DNA of 64,000 nt from DATFVJ01 sp963851085. GTDB lineage: Bacteria > Actinomycetota > Actinomycetes > Streptosporangiales > Streptosporangiaceae. Every line of letters begins with the position of its first letter. Position 1 is the first letter of the stretch. The notes under the pieces are model-generated. The model was given only the letters and a program-made list of their open reading frames with translations. It had not been told where the DNA came from and ran no database searches. Positions 17,546-27,334 of this stretch are shown piece by piece. The stretch is from positions 62,001 through 126,000 of the forward strand of contig CAWKNX010000009.1 in assembly GCA_963851085.1 (NCBI GenBank), given 5' to 3'. The position numbers and the translations under genes were made by a program.

Positions 17546-18586
17546 GTGACCATTCGTGTTGGCGTGAACGGCTTCGGCCGCATCGGGCGTAACTTCTGGC
17601 GTGCGGTCAACGCGCAACCAGCCAGGGCCGGGGCCGCGGGCGGAGCCGGGCGCAGCGACATCGAGATCGTGGCCGCCAATGACCTGACGGATACGGCCAC
17701 GCTCGCGCACCTCCTGAAGTACGACACGATGCTCGGCACACTGGATATGGACATCACCGCGGCTGGTGACACGATTCAGGTCGCCGGCCAGCCGATCAAG
17801 GTCCTCGCCCAGCGTGACCCGGCGACACTGCCCTGGGGCGACCTCGGTGTCGACGTCGTGATCGAGTCGACCGGGCACTTCACCAAGGCCGATGACGCGC
17901 GCAAGCACATCGATGCGGGCGCGAAGAAGGTGATTATATCCGCCCCGGCAAAGGGTGAGGACATCACGATCGTGATGGGTGTCAACGATGACACCTATGA
18001 TCCGGCCACCCACAGCATCATCTCGAACGCCTCCTGTACCACGAACTGCGTGGCGCCGATGGCCAAGGTGCTGCTGGATAACTTCGGGATCGTCAAGGGC
18101 CTGATGACGACGATCCACGCCTACACCAACGACCAGGTGATCCTGGACTTCCCGCACAAGGACCTGCGCCGTGCCCGCGCGGCCGCGATGAACATCATCC
18201 CGACCACAACAGGCGCCGCCAAGGCGACCGCCCTTGTGCTGCCGGAACTCAAGGGCAAGCTGGACGGGATGGCGATGCGGGTCCCCGTTGCTGTCGGCTC
18301 GGTGACCGACCTCGTCGTGGAGCTTGGCCGCGAGGCCACCCAGGATGAGGTCAATTCGGCATACCAGGCGGCCGCTGCGGGGCCGCTGAAGGGATACCTG
18401 CACTACACGGAGGACCCGATCGTGTCCTCCGATATCGTCGGTACGCCGTACTCGTGCACCTTCGACGCCACACTGACCATGACGTTCGGTAACCAGGTCA
18501 AGGTCATCGGGTGGTATGACAACGAGTGGGGTTACTCCAACCGGCTCGCTGACCTGACCCGCCTGGTCGGCTCGCGCCTCCCGTAG
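17546..18586 (+). CDS. gap: Glyceraldehyde-3-phosphate dehydrogenase
   Basis: 346 residues. It oxidises glyceraldehyde 3-phosphate to 1,3-bisphosphoglycerate with NAD. The Rossmann start is VRVGVNGFGRIGR-like (IRVGVNGFGRIGRNF). The catalytic cysteine is Cys164 in SNASCTTNC and the C-terminal WYDNEWGYSNR is intact. A short Ala/Gly-rich insertion (ARAGAAGGAGRS) after the first helix lengthens it by about ten residues. GTG 17546 is preceded by GAGGAG at eight bases; GTG 17537 is possible. The 288 bp upstream hold no gene. pgk follows after 53 bp and tpiA overlaps pgk, so the three should be one operon. Confidence 0.97.
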   Translation: MTIRVGVNGFGRIGRNFWRAVNAQPARAGAAGGAGRSDIEIVAANDLTDTATLAHLLKYDTMLGTLDMDITAAGDTIQVAGQPIKVLAQRDPATLPWGDLGVDVVIESTGHFTKADDARKHIDAGAKKVIISAPAKGEDITIVMGVNDDTYDPATHSIISNASCTTNCVAPMAKVLLDNFGIVKGLMTTIHAYTNDQVILDFPHKDLRRARAAAMNIIPTTTGAAKATALVLPELKGKLDGMAMRVPVAVGSVTDLVVELGREATQDEVNSAYQAAAAGPLKGYLHYTEDPIVSSDIVGTPYSCTFDATLTMTFGNQVKVIGWYDNEWGYSNRLADLTRLVGSRLP

Positions 18587-18639
18587 CCCAGTCGGCTACC
18601 GGTACGAACGGACCAGGGAGAGAAAGAGGGCTGAGCCGT

Positions 18640-19893
18640 ATGAAGAGCATCGAGGATCTCCAGGTCGCCGGGCGGCGCGTCCTGGTCCGCTCCGACCTCA
18701 ACGTCCCGCTCGAGACCGGAGTGGGCGGCGGAGCGGGCGGAGCCTCGGCGGATAGCTCCGCCGAGGCGGTCATCACCGATGACGGCAGGATCAGGGCGAG
18801 CGTCCCCACCATCGCGAAGCTCGCCGAGCGTGGCGCTCGTGTGGTGGTGTGCGCGCACCTGGGCCGGCCGAAGGGCACGAGCTACGCGGAGCGGGCGACG
18901 GGGGCGCTTTCGCTGCGGCCTGTCGCGCGGCGCCTCGGTGAGCTGCTCGGCCGGCCGGTGGGATTCGCCGGTGACGTGGTGGGTAAGGCGGCCCGCGAAG
19001 CCACGGGCGCGCTGGGTGACGGCGACGTCCTCGTGATCGAGAACCTTCGCTTCGAGCCGGCCGAGACCAGCAAGGATGACGCGGAGCGTGGCGCGTTCGC
19101 CGACAAGCTCGCCCAGCTGGCAGCCCTTTATGTCGGTGACGGATTCGGCGCCGTGCACCGCAAGCACGCCAGCGTGTACGACGTGCCGCACCGGCTGCCG
19201 CATGCGGCGGGTGACCTGGTGCTGGCCGAGGTGACGGTGCTGCGTCGCCTCACGACCAACCCGGACCGCCCGTACGTCGTGGTCCTCGGTGGAGCGAAGC
19301 CGTCGGACAAGCTCGCGGTGATCGGCAGCTTGCTTGATCGCGCGGACCGGCTGCTGATCGGCGGCGGCATGTCGTACACCTTCCTGGCGGCGCAGGGCTA
19401 CGAGGTCGGCCATTCGCTGCTTGAGACTGACCGGATCCCGCAGGTGCAGGATTTGCTCGCGGAGGCGGCACGGCGTGGCGTAGAAGTCGTTCTCCCCGTG
19501 GACATCGTCGCCGCGACCCAATTCGACGCGGACGCCGAACACGACGTGGTCCCCGCCACCGCGATCCCTGCCGACCGCGAGGGCCTGGACATGGGGCCGG
19601 AGACGCGGCGGCTGTTCGCGGAGAAGCTCGCGGACGCGAAGACAGTGTTCTGGAACGGGCCGCTCGGCGTCTTCGAGTTCCCCGCCTTCGCCGCGGGAAC
19701 CCGGGCGCTCGCGGACGCGATTTCCCGGGTGGCGGGATTCACCGTCGTCGGGGGCGGCGACTCAGCCGCAGCCGTTCGGTCCTTCGGCCTGCCGCCTGAT
19801 TCGTTCTCGCACATCTCGACGGGCGGAGGCGCCAGCCTCGAGTTCCTCGAGGGCAGGGAATTGCCCGGGCTCACCGCATTGGAGGCGTCGTGA
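18640..19893 (+). CDS. pgk: Phosphoglycerate kinase
   Basis: 417 residues. It transfers phosphate from 1,3-bisphosphoglycerate to ADP. The N-terminal substrate motif is VLVRSDLNVPLE, interrupted by a Gly/Ser/Ala-rich insertion of about 18 residues before DDGRIRASVPTI. HLGRPKG, ENLRFEP and GDGFGAVHRKHAS are intact; the C-terminal nucleotide motifs include WNGPLGVFEF and GGGDSAAA. GGGAGAGAAAGAGGG lies upstream. The stop overlaps the GTG start of tpiA. Confidence 0.97.
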   Translation: MKSIEDLQVAGRRVLVRSDLNVPLETGVGGGAGGASADSSAEAVITDDGRIRASVPTIAKLAERGARVVVCAHLGRPKGTSYAERATGALSLRPVARRLGELLGRPVGFAGDVVGKAAREATGALGDGDVLVIENLRFEPAETSKDDAERGAFADKLAQLAALYVGDGFGAVHRKHASVYDVPHRLPHAAGDLVLAEVTVLRRLTTNPDRPYVVVLGGAKPSDKLAVIGSLLDRADRLLIGGGMSYTFLAAQGYEVGHSLLETDRIPQVQDLLAEAARRGVEVVLPVDIVAATQFDADAEHDVVPATAIPADREGLDMGPETRRLFAEKLADAKTVFWNGPLGVFEFPAFAAGTRALADAISRVAGFTVVGGGDSAAAVRSFGLPPDSFSHISTGGGASLEFLEGRELPGLTALEAS

Positions 19894-20693
19894 CGGACGC
19901 AGCGGCTCGAAAGGGCGGCAGGCTGCCGCTCATCGCGGGCAACTGGAAGATGAATTGCAACCATCTTGAGGCGATCGCGCTCGTCCAGAAGCTGGCCTTC
20001 GCGCTTAACGCGAAGGACTTCGAGGCGACGGAGATCGCGGTGCTGCCGCCCTTCACCGCGCTGCGCAGCGTACAGACCCTCGTCACTGGTGACCGGTTGC
20101 GCGTCGTATACGGCGCCCAGGACGTGTCAAGCCGCGACAAGGGCGCTTACACCGGCGACGTGTCCGGCTCCATGCTCGCCAAGCTGGGCTGCACCTACGT
20201 GACCGTCGGTCACTCCGAGCGGCGGCACTGGCACGATGAGAGTGACGCGGTCGTGAACGCGAAGGCGAAGGCCGCCCTGTCGTTCGGCTTGGTGCCCATC
20301 GTCTGCATCGGTGAGGGCCTCGACGTGCGCCGCGAGGGAAACCAAGTCAGCTACAGCCTCGGCCAGCTAGACGCCTCGCTCGCCGGGATCCCGGCCGAGA
20401 AGGTCGCCGGACTTGTGATCGCTTACGAGCCCGTGTGGGCCATCGGCACGGGTGAGGTAGCGACGCCGGAAGACGCTCAGGAGGTCTGCGGGGCTATCCG
20501 GGAGCGGATTTCGGCGGGTCACGGCGATGAAGCGGGCGCTACCACGCGTATCCTGTATGGCGGATCAGTAAAGTCGGATAACATCGCACCGATCATGGCG
20601 CAGGCCGATGTCGACGGCGCCTTGGTCGGAGGGGCGAGCTTGGATGCTGCCGAGTTCGTGAAGATCTGCCGGTACCGGGAATTCGCAGTATGA
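19890..20693 (+). CDS. tpiA: Triosephosphate isomerase
   Basis: 267 residues, a TIM barrel that interconverts glyceraldehyde 3-phosphate and dihydroxyacetone phosphate. NWKMN holds the active-site Asn/Lys, VGHSERR the catalytic His, AYEPVWAIGTG the catalytic Glu, and YGGSVKSDN the phosphate-binding loop. It starts at GTG 19890 with GGAGG upstream, overlapping pgk by four bases. Confidence 0.97.
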   Translation: MTDAAARKGGRLPLIAGNWKMNCNHLEAIALVQKLAFALNAKDFEATEIAVLPPFTALRSVQTLVTGDRLRVVYGAQDVSSRDKGAYTGDVSGSMLAKLGCTYVTVGHSERRHWHDESDAVVNAKAKAALSFGLVPIVCIGEGLDVRREGNQVSYSLGQLDASLAGIPAEKVAGLVIAYEPVWAIGTGEVATPEDAQEVCGAIRERISAGHGDEAGATTRILYGGSVKSDNIAPIMAQADVDGALVGGASLDAAEFVKICRYREFAV

Positions 20694-21020
20694 ACCTGCA
20701 TCGCGGTTTGGCTGATCTGCGGCGGGTTTTCGTCGTACCCTGCCTAGCGGGAGCCTGGGTCGTCTGGCCCGGGGTACGCGGGAGGACATGGCGGTCACCG
20801 TGGCGTAACGAGTCGGCGCAGTGAGCCGGCCCAACGCAATGAGTCGGCACGGCGCAGTCAGCCAGCACGGCGCAGTCAGCCGGCACGGCGCAGTCAGCCG
20901 GCACGGCGCAGTCAGCCAGCACGGCGCAGTCAGCCAGCGCAGTGCGGTGAGTCGGCACGACGCAGTGGGCAGCCGCAGCGGCGTAACATCAGGTGGCGCA
21001 GAAGAAGGTATGGTCAAGAA
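20694..21020. other. Intergenic region between tpiA and secG
   Basis: 327 bp that hold the 18-bp tandem array described separately and no supported gene. A plus-strand frame from 20821 to 21024 merely translates the array (SRHGAV repeats) and ends on the secG start; I regard it as noncoding. Any secG promoter must lie in this stretch unless secG is read from tpiA. Confidence 0.6.
20825..20968. repeat. Tandem array of eight 18-bp units
   Basis: The consensus is CCGGCACGGCGCAGTCAG. Five central units differ at only one or two positions and three outer ones are degenerate. There are no spacers, so it is a minisatellite rather than CRISPR. It ends 52 bp before the secG start. Confidence 0.85.
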
Positions 21021-21251
21021 GTGATCATCGGAATCTCCATCGCCCTTATCATCACGAGCCTGCTGATGGTCGTGCTCGTGCTGCTGCACAAGGGAAAGGG
21101 CGGCGGCCTCTCGGACCTTTTCGGCGGCGGCGTCTCGTCCTCGCTCGGCTCCTCGTCTGTGGTCGAGCGGAACCTGGACCGCATCACCGTCATCATCGGG
21201 GTGGCCTGGTTCATCTGCATCGTCGTCCTCAGCTTCCTTTACAACCGCTGA
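21021..21251 (+). CDS. secG: Protein translocase subunit SecG
   Basis: 76 residues with two membrane helices (IIGISIALIITSLLMVVLVLLH and ITVIIGVAWFICIVVLSFLY) separated by a Gly/Ser-rich loop (KGKGGGLSDLFGGG), the standard SecG pattern. It assists SecYEG in protein export. Starts at GTG 21021 after AGAAGG. In actinobacteria secG commonly follows tpiA, as here. Confidence 0.94.
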   Translation: MIIGISIALIITSLLMVVLVLLHKGKGGGLSDLFGGGVSSSLGSSSVVERNLDRITVIIGVAWFICIVVLSFLYNR

Positions 21252-21283
21252 CAGCAGTAAGGATGCGAGTCGAGAGGTGATCC

Positions 21284-21628
21284 GTGGGTAGTGGCAACGC
21301 CATCCGGGGAAGCCGGGTAGGCGCCGGACCAATGGGAGAGGCCGAGCGGGGCGAGGCAGCGCCGCGCGTCCGCGTCGCGTTCTGGTGCTCTAACCGTCAT
21401 GAGACCCGGCCTAGTTTCGCCAGTGACGCTGCAGTCCCCGAGACCTGGGACTGCCCGCGCTGCGGGTTCCCCGCGGGCCGGGACGAGCAGAATCCGCCCG
21501 CGCCGCCGAGGGTCGAGCCGTACAAGACACACCTTGCGTATGTGAAGGAACGGCGCACAGACGCTGACGGCGCGCAGATTCTCGCCGAGGCCCTCGGCAG
21601 GCGCCGCGACGCGCCGCAACCTTTCTAG
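21284..21628 (+). CDS. rbpA: RNA polymerase-binding protein RbpA
   Basis: 114 residues. The core RVAFWCSNRHETRPSFA, ETWDCPRCGFPAG and PYKTHLAYVKERR is the actinobacterial RbpA family, which binds the principal sigma factor and stabilises open complexes. The cysteine pair CPRC with the upstream FWC forms the zinc-ribbon-like core. GTG 21284 has GAGAGGTGA upstream. It lies 32 bp after secG and is followed by a strong terminator. Confidence 0.95.
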   Translation: MGSGNAIRGSRVGAGPMGEAERGEAAPRVRVAFWCSNRHETRPSFASDAAVPETWDCPRCGFPAGRDEQNPPAPPRVEPYKTHLAYVKERRTDADGAQILAEALGRRRDAPQPF

Positions 21629-21640
21629 CCGCACGCTGCT

Positions 21641-21676
21641 GCACTGACCCGGGGCATATTTGCCCCGGGTCAGTGC
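21641..21676 (+). terminator. Hairpin terminator after rbpA
   Basis: GCACTGACCCGGGGCA and its exact complement form a 16-bp perfect stem with a four-base loop (TATT). There is no T-tract, as is common in actinobacteria. It separates the rightward core block from the leftward gadB gene. Confidence 0.85.
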
Positions 21677-21814
21677 GCTCACCGTCGCCTCGCCCGATCA
21701 GCATCGGCATGCACCCGACCGGCGTCGAGCGGTCCTGAGCCGCCCCGGCCTTGGCGGTCTCCAGCCGTCCTCAGCGCGGGCAGGCGGAACGCACCCGTCG
21801 TCTCAGTGCGTGCC

Positions 21815-23215
21815 TCAGTGCGCGAACGACGTGCGGGCCCCGGGCTGCGCCAGTGGCACGTGCGGATGCGGGTGGTGCGCAAGGGCTTCCGCATGCCTGC
21901 GGATGTCGCTGAGCAGCAGGTCCGCGAGGTCCATGCTGAAGCCGTTGCGCACAACGATCCTGATCACCTCCATGTCCTCCAGATCGGCTGGGAAGGTGTA
22001 TGCCGGGACCTGCCAGCCGCGCTGCCGCAGCCGTTCTGACAGGTCGAAGACGTCGTAGTTGGTGATGTCGTCACGCAGCTTGAAGGTGAACACGGGCAGG
22101 TCGCTGCCGTTGGTGAGCAGCTCGAATGGCCCCATCTTGGCGATCTCGGCCGACAGGTGTATCGCGATGTTCTGGCAGGACTGCTGGACGCGCTGATAGC
22201 CCTCGAAACCGAGGCGCAGGAAGTTGTAGTACTGCGCGACCACGTTCGAGCCAGGCCGGGAGAAGTTGAGCGCGAACGTGGGCATGTCGCCGCCAAGGTA
22301 GTTGACGTGGAACACGAGGTCCTCGGGGAGCGCCTCGGCTTCGCGCCAGACGATCCAGCCCACGCCCGGGTAGACGAGCCCGTACTTGTGACCCGACGCG
22401 TTGATCGACTGAACCCGCGATACCCGGAAATCCCATGGCAGGTGCGGGTGCAGGAAGGGCGCGACGAAGCCGCCGGACGCGCCGTCCACATGCACGGGGA
22501 TGTCGCACCCCCGCTCGGCCTGCACACGGTCGAGAGCGTCGCTGATCTCGGCGACGGGTTCGTAGCTTCCGTCCATGGTCGATCCCATGATGGCGACCAC
22601 GCCGATGGTGTTCTCATCGCAGGCTGCGGCGGCCTGCGGGCCGCGCAGATGCAGGCGGCCTCGCTCCATGGGCACCATGCGCGCCTCGACCTGCCAGTAC
22701 CTGCAGAACTTCTCCCAGCAGACCTGCACGTTCGTGCCCATGACAAGGTTCGGCTGCGCGCCCGCCGCGGCGGCGCCGCGCCGGGCCCGCCAGCGCCACA
22801 GCAGCGCCATACCGCCAAGCATGCAGGCCTCGCTCGATCCCGTGGTCGAGCAGCCAGGCGCGCCCCTGCCCGCGGGTGCGTGCCACAGATCGGCCAGAAT
22901 GCTGACGCAGCGCCGCTCGAGCTCAGAGGTCTGCGGATACTCGTCCTTGTCGATCATGTTCTTGTCGAAGCACTCCGCCATGAGCTCTCTGGCCTGCGGT
23001 TCCATCCACGTCGTGACGAAGGTGGCCAGGTTCAGCCTGGAACTGCCGTCGAGGATGAGCTCGTCTCTCACTACCTGAAGTGCGGTGTCGGGCAGCATGC
23101 CAGCAGGCGGCAGCTGGTACTTGGGCACCTTGTAATTGGCGAGGTGGACATAGATCGGGTTCACATCGAGTTCGTCCGCGTCCTGGACGGATTCGGCCTT
23201 GCGGTGCAACGGCAT
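21815..23215 (-). CDS. gadB: Glutamate decarboxylase
   Basis: 466 residues, the same length as E. coli GadB. A PLP enzyme that converts glutamate to GABA and CO2, consuming a proton. INASGHKYG carries the PLP lysine (Lys277) and HVDGASGGF precedes it. The start at 23215 has GGGGAGG with a five-base gap; the frame is open further upstream but those residues are low complexity. No glutamate/GABA antiporter gene is adjacent, although a GABA-like amine operon lies 20 kb away. Confidence 0.95.
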   Translation of the reverse strand: MPLHRKAESVQDADELDVNPIYVHLANYKVPKYQLPPAGMLPDTALQVVRDELILDGSSRLNLATFVTTWMEPQARELMAECFDKNMIDKDEYPQTSELERRCVSILADLWHAPAGRGAPGCSTTGSSEACMLGGMALLWRWRARRGAAAAGAQPNLVMGTNVQVCWEKFCRYWQVEARMVPMERGRLHLRGPQAAAACDENTIGVVAIMGSTMDGSYEPVAEISDALDRVQAERGCDIPVHVDGASGGFVAPFLHPHLPWDFRVSRVQSINASGHKYGLVYPGVGWIVWREAEALPEDLVFHVNYLGGDMPTFALNFSRPGSNVVAQYYNFLRLGFEGYQRVQQSCQNIAIHLSAEIAKMGPFELLTNGSDLPVFTFKLRDDITNYDVFDLSERLRQRGWQVPAYTFPADLEDMEVIRIVVRNGFSMDLADLLLSDIRRHAEALAHHPHPHVPLAQPGARTSFAH

Positions 23216-23401
23216 TGTTACCTCCCCGGCGTCTTCGCCGATTGTCAGCCCTGCGGCGCCGCCTTGTGCTCCGCCGGCTCCCCGGACACCCGAGGCGGTG
23301 CTGACCCTTGGGGGCGATCCCCCTTTCAGACCACTACCGATACTGATCCAGAAACGGGCCGCCGGAACCACCTGGCGATGGTGATCCGGAGGGTGACCCC
23401 G

Positions 23402-24178
23402 TCATGAGGTCACGCTCAGGTAACGGCAGAACAGGCTGCCCTGTGCTTCGAGCACGTGCGCGAGATGCAGCCGCCTGGGCGCTGCCTGCTGCGCGCCCGC
23501 CGTGATACGCGTGTCGTATCCGGCGGCCAGCAGCGGGCTTATCGTGAGGCAGAGCTCGTCGAGCAGGTCTGCGGCGACCAGTTGCCCGAGCAGGTGTGGC
23601 CCACCTTCGGTGAGTACCCGGCGCATGCCACGGTCGGCGAGTGCGCTGACCGCCGCCGCCAGGTCAACGTGCCGCCCCGAGCCTGCGATCACGACGTCGG
23701 CCCATTTCTCCACCTCCGCACGCCGATCGGCCGGCGCTGTCTGGGCGGTGAAAACGATCGTACGGGCGTCGGCTGGCGCGGCCGTGAACAGTGGGCTGGA
23801 CAGGTCGAGGTCGAGTGTGCCCGTGACGATCGCGATCGGCGGCACCGGCGGCAGGCCGGCCCGCAGCGGCGCCCAGTCCGCCCTCGCACGCGCGGGCCCG
23901 TAGCGCTCCACCCGCACCGTCTGCGCACCGACAAGAATCACGTCAGCGAGGCCGCGAAGCACCGAGAAGACTTCGCGGTCGCATTCGCTCGAGATCGCGC
24001 CGGAGATGCCCTTAGCCGCCGCGGCACCGTCGGCGCTTGCCACCATGTTCGCGCGCACCCATGCCGCGGTTTCGCCAGGGCGCTTGCCTGCCCATCCGGG
24101 CGGATACGCGTAAGCGGCCACCAGGTCGACCGGGTCCGCGCCGCCGGCCTGCGTGCCCTCCGGATAGATCTGTCGCAC
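23402..24178 (-). CDS. RibD C-terminal-domain reductase (pyrimidine reductase family)
   Basis: 258 residues with the dihydrofolate-reductase-like fold of the RibD C-terminal domain: VRANMVASADGA, DREVFSVLRGLADVILVGAQTVRVE and VLTEGGPHLLGQL with the C-terminal LTISPLL. This family reduces a pyrimidine or pteridine-like ring with NADPH. No other riboflavin gene is in the window, so it is probably a stand-alone homologue rather than the riboflavin enzyme itself. It starts at GTG 24178. Confidence 0.85.
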   Translation of the reverse strand: MRQIYPEGTQAGGADPVDLVAAYAYPPGWAGKRPGETAAWVRANMVASADGAAAAKGISGAISSECDREVFSVLRGLADVILVGAQTVRVERYGPARARADWAPLRAGLPPVPPIAIVTGTLDLDLSSPLFTAAPADARTIVFTAQTAPADRRAEVEKWADVVIAGSGRHVDLAAAVSALADRGMRRVLTEGGPHLLGQLVAADLLDELCLTISPLLAAGYDTRITAGAQQAAPRRLHLAHVLEAQGSLFCRYLSVTS

Positions 24179-24539
24179 GATCAGAAGTCAATCAGATCGG
24201 TGGTGGCCGCGGTCGGCGGTACCTCGCTCCTGACGTCGCGGTTACGTAGGGATCTGTGACAAGTACGCAAAGTACTTGCAAATAGAACGTAGCACACCTG
24301 CGCGTTTTGCAGATTTACCTATATAGGGTCTGGCCGGGCGCTGCGGCGCACGATTGCCCAAGCACGATTGCCCAATGTGATCGGCTGAGACCGGGGGTGC
24401 GGCCGGGTGTCCTGATGCTCGCAGGGACAGCCGCCGCCACAAGGCTGGGACGCGCCGCGCAGGCCGCGTGCTCGCGTGCTCGCGTGTTCGTGAGCCGTGT
24501 GCTTGGGCATGCGTGCGGCGCGTCCATGGGGGGAGCCGG
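24179..24539. promoter_or_regulatory. Divergent intergenic region with an AAGTAC inverted repeat
   Basis: A 361-bp divergent gap. Its part from 24240 to 24330 is markedly A/T-rich for this genome. AAGTAC (24261-24266), five bases (GCAAA) and GTACTT (24272-24277) form an inverted repeat that could be an operator. CCTATATAGGG near 24318-24328 is -10-like and nearly palindromic. I could not assign matching -35 boxes. Confidence 0.4.
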
Positions 24540-24950
24540 GTGCGGATCGCCGCTCTTGTCCTGTGGGTAGGCACCGCGTGTGTTGGCATGTACCTGCTGT
24601 CGAGCTGGCTGTCCCGCGGCGGTATCGGCCAGCGGGCGACCAAGGTGACCAGCTACTCCGTCATCCTGGTCGGCTTGCATCCGGCGTTAGCCGCGATCGG
24701 GCTCGGCTTCTGGATCGGGTACGTCCTGACTGCGCAGGTGAGGTACGCCTGGACCGCATTCGGTGTGATGTGCGGGTCGGCGCTGCTTGCCTTCGCCATG
24801 CTGACCAGGTATCTGACCGCGCGCGGTGGCCGGCACGCGCGGATAGCTCAGCAGCATTTCCCCGGTTACGCGGTCGCGGCGCACGTGGCCGTGGGAGTGG
24901 CCACGTTCGTCCTCGTACTGATCACCGCGACGATCGTGAGCCAAGGGTAG
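24540..24950 (+). CDS. Hypothetical four-helix membrane protein
   Basis: 136 residues from GTG 24540, preceded by GGGGGGAG. Four hydrophobic segments are visible at about 2-22, 40-65, 70-90 and 110-132. Short basic loops (ARGGRHARIAQ) lie before the last one. I recognise no family motif. The longer frame from 24468 would add a Cys/Arg-rich stretch that does not look coding. It ends 55 bp before the end of the convergent glgX gene. Confidence 0.75.
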   Translation: MRIAALVLWVGTACVGMYLLSSWLSRGGIGQRATKVTSYSVILVGLHPALAAIGLGFWIGYVLTAQVRYAWTAFGVMCGSALLAFAMLTRYLTARGGRHARIAQQHFPGYAVAAHVAVGVATFVLVLITATIVSQG

Positions 24951-24964
24951 CGCTCGAACGCCGC

Positions 24965-25003
24965 GGTGGGGCTGGGCGGTGGGGCTGGGCGGTGGGGCTG
25001 GGC
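24965..25003. repeat. Three perfect 13-bp tandem repeats
   Basis: GGTGGGGCTGGGC is repeated three times without change between two convergent genes and then trails into the glgX 3' end. Confidence 0.85.
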
Positions 25004-25005
25004 GG

Positions 25006-27228
<2,223 letters not shown>

Positions 27229-27334
27229 CCGTCTCCCTCGCGTCCTTCCCCCTCCAGCATCCCAGCGTCACAGCCGGAGGTCACCCACAGCTCACGCAGC
27301 AGACGACAACATTAACGTCGATCTCGGCCTGGTA

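Noticed and set aside
20825..20968. CRISPR array
   Set aside because: The units are contiguous 18-mers with no spacers and there are no cas genes.
20821..21024. Plus-strand frame of SRHGAV repeats ending on the secG start
   Set aside because: It is only the translation of the 18-bp tandem array; the opposite strand is equally open and neither has a ribosome site or non-repeat core.
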